Positions 17,001 through 24,520 of a DNA stretch of 64,000 nt are shown here, piece by piece (position 1 is the stretch's first letter; each line of letters opens with the position of its first letter). The DNA is from Alphaproteobacteria bacterium (lineage in GTDB: Bacteria > Pseudomonadota > Alphaproteobacteria > Micavibrionales > UBA2020): the NCBI GenBank assembly GCA_025934695.1, contig JAICWS010000001.1, forward strand, positions 711,301-775,300. The letters run 5' to 3'. A program made the translations under genes and the position numbers. The notes under the pieces were generated by a model. That model had not been told where the DNA came from, did no database searches, and was given only the letters and a program-made list of their open reading frames with translations.

Positions 17001-18858
17001 TGTATGCCTGCGCCATCTTCTCCTGGGCGTCGTGTACATAGGTGAGGCCGAGGTTTTCCTTGTCGATGGTCGACTGCGCGTAGCCCGCGAGCGGCGCAGT
17101 GTTGTTATTGAAGCGCCCGGTTTCCATGATGTAGAACTGGATGTTCGGGTCCACGTGACTATGGATATAGTCAAAGACCTCGCGCGTCGAGGTGATATAT
17201 TTCCGTTCGTCTGCTTCGCGGTTCAACTCGCTCTTCGGCGTGCCGAGTTCGTTCGCCTCGGCCTCGCCCTGCGCCCAGACGACAATGGGAGTGATATTGT
17301 CGCCCTGCTGCTCGAGCGCCGCGATTTGCTCCTGCATCACCGCAACCGCGTTCAGGAGCGCCTCGCCAGGCTGGTTTTCGTTGGGATACCACCAGACCCG
17401 CGTCGGATCCTGGTTGACACCGGCGCGATCGCCGTCAACCGTGGAATCGCCGACGGCCATGCTGGCGTTTGTGACGACCTGCGCGTAGTTCGTCTGCTGT
17501 TCCAGGCCGGACTGGAAGTGCGACAGGCCGGTTCCGCCGTCGACGGGGTTGGTCGTCACCATAAGCTCGGCGTTCGACTGGCCGAGCAGCGGCGCGTAAA
17601 GGACGGTGGGTCCGGAAAGATTGGTCGTGGCTGTGGGTGTCGGCATCGGTGTCTCCAGGGTGCTGTGGGGCCCAGACAATTGCGGCATGTCGTTATTGGT
17701 TCCGATGATCGCGTTATTTGAAACCGTGGTGTAATCCGTGCTGCCGTCGGCGACCTCCTGGATCGCGTAGGATGCGCGGACCGCGCCGTCGTCCGTGATG
17801 GTGTTGTTCGCGATGACCGTGCCCGTCGTCGTATAGATCTGTCCCGAAACCCCCGCTGTATCGTCGTAAGCCTGAATTTCTATTTCCTGATATGAACCGT
17901 TTTTTTGCTGTGAATCGTTATGCAGCGTGCTGTTTTCGACGATGCTGCCGGTACTGCCCATGATCCGTATGCCATGTTCCTGGTTGCCGTGAATCTCGAC
18001 GCCGTCGATCGTCACGTGGTTGGCTTTGTTGATCTGGATGCCGTCGTTCCCGTTGTCGTAAAAGCTCCCGCCCTTGATGGTGATATTGTCGGGGACGGGA
18101 ATATTGTCGCTGCCGCGCTGGACGATGATGCCGTCGCCGCCGTTGTTGTAGGCGGTGCAGTCCGTCAGCACGTCGTCATGCGAAGACGTTACGATGTTAA
18201 AGCCGTGGCGATCGTTGTTGTAAGCCACGTCGTTGGACAGATGCGCGCCGATCTGGAAATCGAGCGTAAAGCCGTCGAGCCCGTTGCCATGGCTGACGCA
18301 GTTGGTGATCGAAAGGTTGGTGGTTTGCTCATGAGGATCAAAGCCATATCCTCCGCAATTCTCCACTTCCACATGATCGAGTGTGATATTGGTATCCGTG
18401 CCCGGCTGGCCTGGCGATACGCCGTTGAACCAGCCATCGACCTTGCCGCTGGTGTTCTCGCGGTTGCCGTCGATGGTGAGGTCGTGCATCCCGATGTCAT
18501 GGTCCTCGACGCCGGCCGTGTCGCGGAAGATGCCGGTGATGTCGCTCTTCGAGCCGTCCTGCAGCTTGACGGTCGTATTGCCCATGCCGTCGCCGTAGAC
18601 GGTGATGTTGTCATAGAGCATGATGCATCCGTCGGACGCATCGCCATCGCCGCTCACGATGTATGTGCCTGAGGGGATGTAGACCTCGCCCCCGCCGGCG
18701 GCGTGGGCGGCATTCACCGCCGCCTGGATCGCCGTCGTATCATTTGTGACTCCGTCACCGACTGCCCCGTAGTCCTTGACGTTGTATATCAAAGCGCGTT
18801 TCCCTTCGCTCAAAATGCTATTGAGTAAGAACAGGTGTATGAATATTCGGTTCCGCAT
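14053..18858 (-). CDS. Secreted mannuronan C5-epimerase (AlgE type) fused to SGNH acetylesterase, cadherin-like and RTX repeats
   Basis: A 1601-residue extracellular protein. Residues 24-400 match the A-module of Azotobacter AlgE epimerases, a right-handed beta helix that turns mannuronate into guluronate in alginate: YNVKDYGAVGDGVTND at the start, and catalytic YGFDPHEQ with Tyr171, Asp174, His176 and Asp200 at the spacing of AlgE4 Tyr149/Asp152/His154/Asp178. Residues 415-675 form an SGNH/sialate-O-acetylesterase domain (GQSN at 426-429, WAQGE at 528-532, DTWH at 651-654). Then come an RTX block with a type I secretion-like module (700-860), five cadherin-like repeats of about 98 residues (864-1360), a second RTX block (1371-1512) and a C-terminal type I secretion target. 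The exact start is uncertain because no good ribosome site is seen; a TTG near residue 23 would match the AlgE N-terminus. No secretion or alginate synthesis genes are adjacent. Confidence 0.92.
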   Translation of the reverse strand: MRNRIFIHLFLLNSILSEGKRALIYNVKDYGAVGDGVTNDTTAIQAAVNAAHAAGGGEVYIPSGTYIVSGDGDASDGCIMLYDNITVYGDGMGNTTVKLQDGSKSDITGIFRDTAGVEDHDIGMHDLTIDGNRENTSGKVDGWFNGVSPGQPGTDTNITLDHVEVENCGGYGFDPHEQTTNLSITNCVSHGNGLDGFTLDFQIGAHLSNDVAYNNDRHGFNIVTSSHDDVLTDCTAYNNGGDGIIVQRGSDNIPVPDNITIKGGSFYDNGNDGIQINKANHVTIDGVEIHGNQEHGIRIMGSTGSIVENSTLHNDSQQKNGSYQEIEIQAYDDTAGVSGQIYTTTGTVIANNTITDDGAVRASYAIQEVADGSTDYTTVSNNAIIGTNNDMPQLSGPHSTLETPMPTPTATTNLSGPTVLYAPLLGQSNAELMVTTNPVDGGTGLSHFQSGLEQQTNYAQVVTNASMAVGDSTVDGDRAGVNQDPTRVWWYPNENQPGEALLNAVAVMQEQIAALEQQGDNITPIVVWAQGEAEANELGTPKSELNREADERKYITSTREVFDYIHSHVDPNIQFYIMETGRFNNNTAPLAGYAQSTIDKENLGLTYVHDAQEKMAQAYSDVHLATNYSDLPMRGDEPSSTPGWTSEWSTDTWHLAPDSQEIEGDRLANFIALDQGTTHILENPGPYPKSDLSDLTIQAGPGVTVTGDSNDNILVGTTAADTLTGGSGNDVVVGGGGKDVMTGGAGSDTFYFHPDVLKDVQAVENGTASDVRSTITDFQTGAGGDVVDVSALLQAVGYTGANAVADGYVVISQLGSDTIISFDPDGSGAKTAVVIAELSNVNSSAFDTTANLVTSATSTYPAVTIGASTPPVAREDDFTVQQGQGLSGNVLQNNGHGADSDPSGGTLSITAGTLTSANGGNVVLNADGSFTYTAASGFSGTDSFNYNLVSSEGRLSMGTVNVTVGGSGAPLAPVAQEDDFSIQQGHALTGNLLQNNGHGADSDPNGGTLSVAAETLTTVNGGHVTVNANGSFSYTPASTFHGDDSFTYTLNDSEGTSSTGTVKIGVNAPPVAQEDDFTVSQTHILSGNVLQNNGHGVDSDPDGNALSVTAATLTTAHGGNVVLNADGSFTYDPANSFTGADSFTYTLNDSAGGTATGTVAIAVGGALTAAPDSFNVTENHPLTGNVLANNGHGADSDTDGDALSVAAGTFATAHGSVSLQANGSFTYTPTTGFTGSDGFSYTLQDGHGDTATGNVTLAVSDPPNNPPVAEPDSFTGVENSSVTGNVMADNGSGPDTDLDGDPLSTIAFSAATAHGSVALQADGDFTYTPATGYTGSDSFTYTLKDSNGATDTATVSLTIGLPSGAVTGTDNRDNLHGTNGDDVIFGMGGNDNIQGGNGNDTLDGGAGNDVLQGGNGNDILRSGDGNDNLQGGNDNDMLFGGSGKDILDGGNGDDVITAGAGNNTRLSGDNGNDTLVAGAGTDVLLGGNGNDLLVAGSGADTLNGGNGADVFKLTDVHGTANIQDFSVKQGDIIDISNLLHGANIGNFSEFVEATAAPRGAGVVISIDPDGTGNPADFVNVLTLHTRNFDLSSMVESGNFVV

Positions 18859-18938
18859 TTGATCTTTCTCAAAAGGAGGGGGCGGGAACCGGCCTCCCCC
18901 GGGCGGAGTAGGTAGCCATAATAGGCTTCATCCGAAAG

Positions 18939-19250
18939 ATGCCCGACATGACCCTTTCGAAACTCGCGGCGACCGCATTCCTGGCCATGACCCTGATCCC
19001 GGCGACGACGCGCGCGCAATATCTTGCGCCCGCCTATGGCGCCCAGACTTTTATTACCCGCAGCGACTATTACCGCCAGCACCCCCGCGAAGACCCCGAA
19101 CCTTTCCGCTGCAACTACGCCGCCGATGCGGGCTGTCCGGGACGGCGGTTCAGTGGATACATCGGCGATCCGCGCGAGGATCCCGAACCTTTGCGCTGCA
19201 CTTATTCGAGCGGCGCGGAATGCGGCGGAGTCCGCAGCGGCATCCAGTGA
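18939..19250 (+). CDS. Small secreted protein with an internal Cys-containing duplication
   Basis: A 103-residue protein with a signal peptide (hydrophobic to about residue 23, cleavage near TRA-QYL). The mature part contains two copies of a 20-residue unit: PREDPEPFRCNYAADAGCPG and PREDPEPLRCTYSSGAECGG, each with two cysteines. Four cysteines in total suggest two disulfides. The gene is divergent from the epimerase fusion. An alternative ATG three codons later is possible. No family is recognised. Confidence 0.7.
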   Translation: MPDMTLSKLAATAFLAMTLIPATTRAQYLAPAYGAQTFITRSDYYRQHPREDPEPFRCNYAADAGCPGRRFSGYIGDPREDPEPLRCTYSSGAECGGVRSGIQ

Positions 19251-19280
19251 CTTTTGCGGTAAAAGCCGTATCATGACTGC

Positions 19281-20969
19281 ATGACGGCTTCCCTGCGGAC
19301 ACACCCGCATCCTTCCCCCTTCGATCTTCTTCCGCCGCGCGGTGATCCCGCGCGCGGCTGGGCCCTGACGGCCCTATTCCTCGGCCCGCTTGTTTGCGGC
19401 GCCGCGGCGCTGCTGCTGGGCGCGGACGCCAGTTGGGATCTGCGCAATTACCACTGGTATAATGCCTATGCCTACCTGAACGGGCGGCGGGACATGGATT
19501 TCATGTCCTCGCAGGCGCAGTTCTTCCTCAATCCCTGGCTTGACGTCCCGTTTTACCTGCTGGCGACACATGTGCCGCTCAAAATCGCCTCTTTCATCCT
19601 CGGCACGGTGCAGGGGCTGAATTTCCCGCTCCTGTTCCTGATCGCCTACCGAACGCTGGTGCTGGAGATGACAGGGCGCAAGGTCGCGGCCGCCGCCGCG
19701 CTTGCCGCCGCCGGCGTCTTCAGCGCCATGGGCATCTCGGAACTCGGGACGGTTTTTTACGACAATGTGACAAGCCTCGGCGTCCTTTTGTCGCTGCTCC
19801 TGCTGCTGGGCCGTCCCGACTGGTTGCGGGAGACGGACCTTCGGCGCGCCGCGCTTTACGTGAGCCTGGCGGGACTGCCGGCGGGGCTGATGGCGGGCCT
19901 CAAGCTGACCTGCGTTTCTTACAGCGTCGGCCTTTGCCTTGCGCTGTTGGCCCATTCCCGCGATGTGCGCCGCTGCCTGCTGCTCAGTCTTTGTTTCGGC
20001 CTTGGCGTGACGGCGGGCTACCTCGTCACCTATGCGCACTGGGGATGGTATCTCTTCGCCACGACGGGCAATCCCCTGTTCCCATTCTTCAATGTCATTT
20101 TTCACTCGCCGCTGCTGGCGCCGGATAATATGTGGCTGGATTTCGCGCCGCCGCACGGTTGGCGGCTGCTCGTCTTCCCCTTCCTGTTCGGCGCCGATCC
20201 CTATCTCGTCAACGAAATTGCATGGCACGACTGGCGCATCCCGGCAGTCTACGGGCTGATGCTGTTTCTGCTGGTCTATTACCGGATACTCAAGCGTCCC
20301 GCTTGTCCCGGCGCCATCACGGAGAGCGGCGCGGCGCGGTTCCTCTTGCTGACAAGCGGCGTCAGCTATGGCATATGGTTGTCATCGGAAACGGTGTACC
20401 GCTATCTGCTCACGCTCGACATGCTGGCGCCGCTGCTGCTTGTCGTCTGCATCGGTCTCCTGCCGCTCGCGCGTCCGGCCCGCATTGTCGCCGCCATCGC
20501 AGTCGTCACGGCCCTGTCGCTCACCATCGAGCCAGGGAACTGGGGACGGCACCGCGCCTGGCCCGATATCATGGTGAAGGCCGACCTGCCGGCGCTGGCC
20601 GATCCCGCGCATACGATGGTCCTCATGGCGGGCCTTGATGCTTATGCCTATCTCGTCCCCGCCTTCCCGCCCGGCGTTGCCTTCGTCCGCATCCAGAGCC
20701 GGGGCATCGATCCGGAGACGGATACCGGCATCATTCGGGTGATCCGGCAGAAGATCGAGGCCCATGAGGGCCCGCTGCTGATGTTCATTCCGGGCCGGGA
20801 GTTGATGGACGCGGCGGCGGTAGCTAAGGAATTCCATCTCACGCTGCACCGGGACCGCTGCCGTCTTGCCTTCGACATGCTTTCCGAAGCAAGGCTCGAC
20901 CGGCCCGAAGACCGGGGCAACGCCTATCCGCGCAGTTATAACCTCTGCACGGTCACCAAGAACCCCTAA
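19281..20969 (+). CDS. Polytopic membrane protein, GT-C-like, first of a tandem pair
   Basis: A 562-residue integral membrane protein with roughly ten to twelve hydrophobic helices. An early loop contains DASWDLRNYHWYNAYAYLNG and FFLNPWLDVPFYLL, both repeated in the next gene, and a late soluble tail contains ALDPxD-like conserved residues (MAGLDAYAYLVPAFPPGVAF). An acidic motif in the first periplasmic loop followed by many helices is the layout of GT-C glycosyltransferases that use lipid-linked sugars, so a surface glycan role is possible, but no named family is recognised. Start at 19281 follows directly on the previous small gene. Confidence 0.75.
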   Translation: MTASLRTHPHPSPFDLLPPRGDPARGWALTALFLGPLVCGAAALLLGADASWDLRNYHWYNAYAYLNGRRDMDFMSSQAQFFLNPWLDVPFYLLATHVPLKIASFILGTVQGLNFPLLFLIAYRTLVLEMTGRKVAAAAALAAAGVFSAMGISELGTVFYDNVTSLGVLLSLLLLLGRPDWLRETDLRRAALYVSLAGLPAGLMAGLKLTCVSYSVGLCLALLAHSRDVRRCLLLSLCFGLGVTAGYLVTYAHWGWYLFATTGNPLFPFFNVIFHSPLLAPDNMWLDFAPPHGWRLLVFPFLFGADPYLVNEIAWHDWRIPAVYGLMLFLLVYYRILKRPACPGAITESGAARFLLLTSGVSYGIWLSSETVYRYLLTLDMLAPLLLVVCIGLLPLARPARIVAAIAVVTALSLTIEPGNWGRHRAWPDIMVKADLPALADPAHTMVLMAGLDAYAYLVPAFPPGVAFVRIQSRGIDPETDTGIIRVIRQKIEAHEGPLLMFIPGRELMDAAAVAKEFHLTLHRDRCRLAFDMLSEARLDRPEDRGNAYPRSYNLCTVTKNP

Positions 20970-21008
20970 TCCATTGGAATTTATCGGAAAGCGGATTATT
21001 ATCGCCTT

Positions 21009-22703
21009 ATGGCGTCTTCCGCGTCACATCATAAATATACAGAGCTTCTTCCGCCGCGCGGCGATCCGGCGCGGCCTTGGGCTTTTGGGGCGATGGCCGC
21101 AGCGCCGCTCGTTTATGGAATGATCGCACTCTGGCTCGGCGCGGATGCCGGCTGGGACCTGCGCAATTACCATTGGTACAACGCCTACGCTTACCTGAAC
21201 GGCCGCGTCGACCGCGGACTCGATTTCCTGCCCTCGCAAAGCCAGTTCTTCCTCAATCCCTGGCTGGACGTGCCGTTTTACCTCGTCGCGACGCATCTGC
21301 CGCTTAAAATCGCCTATTTCATCCTCGCCATGATCCAGGGGCTGAATTTTCCGCTGCTGTTCATGATCGCCTGGGCGACGCTCATCATCCGCGACACGCG
21401 CCGCAAAGTAGCCGCCTGCGCCGCCATCGCGGGGCTGGGCATGCTCAGCGCCATGGGCATATCGGAGATCGGTGCGGCCATTTACGATAATGTCACGAGC
21501 CTGGGCGTGCTGGCCTCCGCGCTGCTGCTGATCTGGCGGCTGGATTTCCTGCTGCAGGGCCGGCTGAAGAATATCCTACCGCTCGCCTGCCTGTTCGGCC
21601 TCCCTATCGGCCTCTGCGTTGGGCTGAAGATGACCTGCGCCAATTTCTGCGTGGCCGAATGTTTCGCGCTGCTGGTGGTGTCGCGCGTGACGCCGCGCGG
21701 CTTCTTCCTGTGCTTCGCCTTCGGCTGCGGAGCGCTCATGGGTTATGCGCTGACCTATGCGCATTGGGGTTGGTATCTGTATACGCTCTACGACAACCCC
21801 GCGTTCCCCTTCTATAACAATATCTTCAAATCGCCGCTCGCGCCCCCCATGAGCTATGGGGATTATTTCGTCTCCGGCGGCTGGGCCAAGCTGCTGCACC
21901 CTTTCACGATGATGCTGCCCTATATGTCGAACGAAATCCTGTGGAAGGACTGGCGGGTGCCCGTCCTTTACATCATGCTCATCATCGCGGCGGTTAAATC
22001 CTTATTCATCGGCACGAAGATGATGGGCGGCCCGCTCGCGCAAACCAAGCCGGGTTTGTTCCTGCTCTGGATGGGCCCCGCCGCCTATGTCTCCTGGATC
22101 TCCTTCGAGGCGGTTTACCGCTACCTGATGCCGCTCGACATGCTGGCGCCCTTGATGATCGCCGTCTGTGCGGGCTATATGCCGGGCGACCTGCGCACGC
22201 GCTGGCAGACCGCCGCCGCCGCGCTTATCGTCATCGCGGTTACGATCCAGCCGGGGAACTGGGGCCGCCACAGCGCCTGGCCTCAGCGTATGGCGTCATT
22301 GAGCGGCGCGAAACTGCCCGACAAGGCGGATACGCTGGTCCTGATGGCGGGGTTCGACGCCTATGCCTATCTCCTGCCGGAATTCCCGCCCGACACGGCG
22401 TTCCTGCGCATCGAAAGCCGCAGCTTTCACCCCGACGAGACGCTGGGCATCAACGACATGATCCGCCGCAAAATCGAGGCGCATCAGGGGCCGCTGAAGC
22501 TGTTCATGCCGTCCCGCCACCTCGCAGACGATGGCGCGGCGGCGCTGAAGGCCTATGGGCTTTCCCTGCTGCCGAAGAGCTGCAAAAATATCAACGATGA
22601 CCTGTACGAGCCCGCGCTTGACCGCCCGCAGGAACTCAATAACGCTTATCCGCCATCCTACAGCCTCTGCGACGTCCGACGCGCCGCGAAGAAGACAAAA
22701 TGA
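21009..22703 (+). CDS. Polytopic membrane protein, GT-C-like, second of a tandem pair
   Basis: A 564-residue paralogue of the preceding protein, collinear over its whole length: LGADAGWDLRNYHWYNAYAY, FFLNPWLDVPFYLV, YDNVTSLGVL, ALTYAHWGWYLY, YRYLMPLDMLAP, QPGNWGRH, VLMAGFDAYAYLLPEFPPDT and the C-terminal LDRPQELNNAYPPSYSLCDV. The short 39-base gap and the same strand indicate a recent tandem duplication expressed together. Conservation is strongest in the loops, which suggests that both copies keep the same kind of activity. Confidence 0.75.
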   Translation: MASSASHHKYTELLPPRGDPARPWAFGAMAAAPLVYGMIALWLGADAGWDLRNYHWYNAYAYLNGRVDRGLDFLPSQSQFFLNPWLDVPFYLVATHLPLKIAYFILAMIQGLNFPLLFMIAWATLIIRDTRRKVAACAAIAGLGMLSAMGISEIGAAIYDNVTSLGVLASALLLIWRLDFLLQGRLKNILPLACLFGLPIGLCVGLKMTCANFCVAECFALLVVSRVTPRGFFLCFAFGCGALMGYALTYAHWGWYLYTLYDNPAFPFYNNIFKSPLAPPMSYGDYFVSGGWAKLLHPFTMMLPYMSNEILWKDWRVPVLYIMLIIAAVKSLFIGTKMMGGPLAQTKPGLFLLWMGPAAYVSWISFEAVYRYLMPLDMLAPLMIAVCAGYMPGDLRTRWQTAAAALIVIAVTIQPGNWGRHSAWPQRMASLSGAKLPDKADTLVLMAGFDAYAYLLPEFPPDTAFLRIESRSFHPDETLGINDMIRRKIEAHQGPLKLFMPSRHLADDGAAALKAYGLSLLPKSCKNINDDLYEPALDRPQELNNAYPPSYSLCDVRRAAKKTK

Positions 22704-22757
22704 CGCCGGTTCCCGCGTTTTTATGGCGGGAACCGGCACATTCTCCGCGTGGCTTTG

Positions 22758-23300
22758 TCAGCGCGTCTTACACGCTGCTTTCAAACCCGCGGTCTTCAAA
22801 TCCGAGGCGGCCGAATTGATGTACTGCAGCGCTTTCGCCCGCGACTGCTTGTCGGTCTTCGTCAGCGCGATGCGCGCGGCCGCCAGCTTGTGCAGGGCTT
22901 CGGTCAGCGCCGCGTTACCGCGGCCGACGCCGATGTTCAGTTGCTGGAGCGTGACACCCTCCGCCGCGCAGGCGACGCCATCCATGCAAATGGAGCCGTG
23001 GAAATAATCCTGTCCTTCTGGGCAGGCGAAGCAGGTCACGCTGCCGAGTTCATTGCTGACTTTGGTGGCGTCCGGCGGCGGCGCCAGCGTGGGCGTGGTG
23101 GTATCCAGATCCACCCCGGGGGGCGCGGGCGCCAGCGAGGGCGGCGATGGGTGGGCGAGACTGGTCGGCGTCGCGGCAGCGGGCGCCGCTGGCGCGGCGG
23201 CGGGCGTATCCGCCCGGGCGCTGTCTACGGTACGCAGGCTTCCCACGAAGATCATCGCGCAGGCAAGCATCAACCAGGCTGAGACCAGTAATTTCTGCAT
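22758..23300 (-). CDS. Secreted Ala/Pro-rich protein with Cys cluster
   Basis: A 180-residue protein starting at ATG 23300 (GGAAAG upstream) with a signal peptide to about residue 30 (DSARA). A 50-residue Ala/Pro-rich linker leads to a short Cys-containing region (VTCFACPEGQDYFHGSICMDGVACAAEG, five cysteines in all) and a helical C-terminal domain ending CKTR. Function is unknown. It is convergent with the membrane pair. Confidence 0.7.
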   Translation of the reverse strand: MQKLLVSAWLMLACAMIFVGSLRTVDSARADTPAAAPAAPAAATPTSLAHPSPPSLAPAPPGVDLDTTTPTLAPPPDATKVSNELGSVTCFACPEGQDYFHGSICMDGVACAAEGVTLQQLNIGVGRGNAALTEALHKLAAARIALTKTDKQSRAKALQYINSAASDLKTAGLKAACKTR

Positions 23301-23590
23301 GGACTTTCCAATCAAGGCTTCTCCCGACCCCAACGGATGAAGAAAGCGCAGGTTCCGGCCCGCCGCAACAGCATGCTTCGCCGGCATTTCGCCGCCGCGC
23401 CTGAGTGAATTTTCAAGCTTATGTAATTACGCAACTTTTTTTGGCGGCACCCGTTACATTTTAGTCTCACTGGCCTCTTGTTTTCGCTCCGGGCAGGCGC
23501 ATTATTAACCGGTCGGTGACAAGGGGAAGACGTGAAGGGCAGCGCCCTGCCGAAGAACACCGAACTCGCATAAATCCATTGGAGAATATC

Positions 23591-24070
23591 ATGAAAAAAT
23601 ACCTCACCATCGCCGCCGTCCTGGGCGTGATCGCCTTCGCCAGCGTCTCGTTCCTGGCGCAGGCGGACCAGCAGCCCACCGGCGCAGCGGACAATGTCGC
23701 GGCCTCTGAAAACGCCGCGCCCGCAGACGCCGCGGACGGCGCAAGCACCGCAGATCCATCGGACGGAGAAGCTGCGGCAGATCAAGCTGAATCGACGCAA
23801 AGCGATTCAAAGGCCGAGAAATTCGCCGCCGACGACCAGACCTGCGCGACCGACGCCTCCACCCCGAACCGGAACGGTTCCTCGCCCTCGGACGTGCAGA
23901 AGAACAGGGCCTATCGCAAGTGCATGCAGATGAAAGGTCACAGCGCGGCCGAGATGAAGGCTGCGGGCGTCGATCTGAAGAACCCGACCGGCAAAAATGA
24001 CTCCGCAAAAGCGGGCGGCGCGAGCGCCGCACCTGACGCGAACGACCAGGGCGCGCCCGCGGAGGAATAA
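23591..24070 (+). CDS. Secreted acidic Ala-rich protein
   Basis: A 159-residue protein starting at ATG 23591 with GGAG eight bases upstream. It has a typical signal peptide (KKYLTIAAVLGVIAFASVSF, cleavage near AQA-DQQ). The mature part is a low-complexity acidic stretch (Ala, Asp, Glu, Ser), with one short ordered piece containing two cysteines (about DQTCATDA and AYRKCMQMKGHSAAEMKAAG). No family is recognised. A strong GNRA-loop hairpin follows 55 bases after the stop. Confidence 0.7.
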   Translation: MKKYLTIAAVLGVIAFASVSFLAQADQQPTGAADNVAASENAAPADAADGASTADPSDGEAAADQAESTQSDSKAEKFAADDQTCATDASTPNRNGSSPSDVQKNRAYRKCMQMKGHSAAEMKAAGVDLKNPTGKNDSAKAGGASAAPDANDQGAPAEE

Positions 24071-24125
24071 CTTCCGCTGCGCGCAGATGCTTCGCAAAAA
24101 TTTTGCGCGCGCGAGAGACAAGTCG

Positions 24126-24158
24126 CAGGTCCTGAAGGCAACTTCAGGACCTGTTTGT
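24126..24158 (+). terminator. Rho-independent terminator after the acidic secreted protein gene
   Basis: A perfect twelve-base stem, CAGGTCCTGAAG with CTTCAGGACCTG, closed by a GCAA tetraloop and followed by TTTGT. Confidence 0.75.
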
Positions 24159-24168
24159 CAATATTCTT

Positions 24169-24198
24169 TTGACAAATAAGAGAATCACGTTCTAAAAT
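24169..24198 (+). promoter_or_regulatory. Promoter for the lysine-rich peptide gene
   Basis: TTGACA (24169-24174) and TAAAAT (24193-24198) with an 18-base spacer, giving a leader of about 70 bases before the ATG at 24276. Confidence 0.65.
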
Positions 24199-24275
24199 GA
24201 AATCATGATTGGGAAAGTTGATGAGTAATCAAAAACTTTTCCGGTCGAGTTCAACCTCAAATAGGGAAGAAATCT

Positions 24276-24347
24276 ATGGCTACGAAAAAGAAAGCGAAAG
24301 CTAAAAAGACCGCGAAGAAAAAAACCGCGAAGAAAAAGAAGAAGTAA
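24276..24347 (+). CDS. 23-residue lysine/alanine-rich basic peptide
   Basis: A very short gene: it encodes Met-Ala-Thr followed by repeats of Lys-Lys-Ala and Lys-Lys-Thr-Ala, with 15 lysines in 23 residues and no acidic residue. It resembles the (S/T/A)KKK repeats of histone H1-like C-terminal tails and should bind DNA or RNA without specificity. AGGGAAGA lies at a good distance before the ATG. It has its own promoter (24169-24198) and a strong terminator right after the stop, so it is an independent transcription unit. Its role is unknown; nucleoid binding is the natural guess. Confidence 0.7.
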   Translation: MATKKKAKAKKTAKKKTAKKKKK

Positions 24348-24374
24348 GTCGTAACGACTTACACTTCTCTAAGT

Positions 24375-24409
24375 GAAGGGCGACCCGCGAGGGGCGCCCT
24401 TCTCTTTTG
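24375..24409 (+). terminator. Rho-independent terminator after the basic peptide gene
   Basis: Stem GAAGGGCG/CGCCCTTC around a GC-rich loop, followed by TCTTTT. A small palindrome (AAGTCGTAACGACTT) precedes it. Confidence 0.75.
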
Positions 24410-24464
24410 CGAAAGATTTTTATCATTTGACGCGCCGCGCGCCTTTCACAAACCCTTGTCATCA

Positions 24465-24493
24465 TTGCACGAACCAGCTTTCCACCGTAAGAT
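24465..24493 (+). promoter_or_regulatory. Promoter upstream of terC
   Basis: TTGCAC (24465-24470) and TAAGAT (24488-24493) with a 17-base spacer, 28 bases before the TerC start. Confidence 0.5.
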
Positions 24494-24520
24494 TCCATCA
24501 GGCGCGCGCAAGGGGCAATA

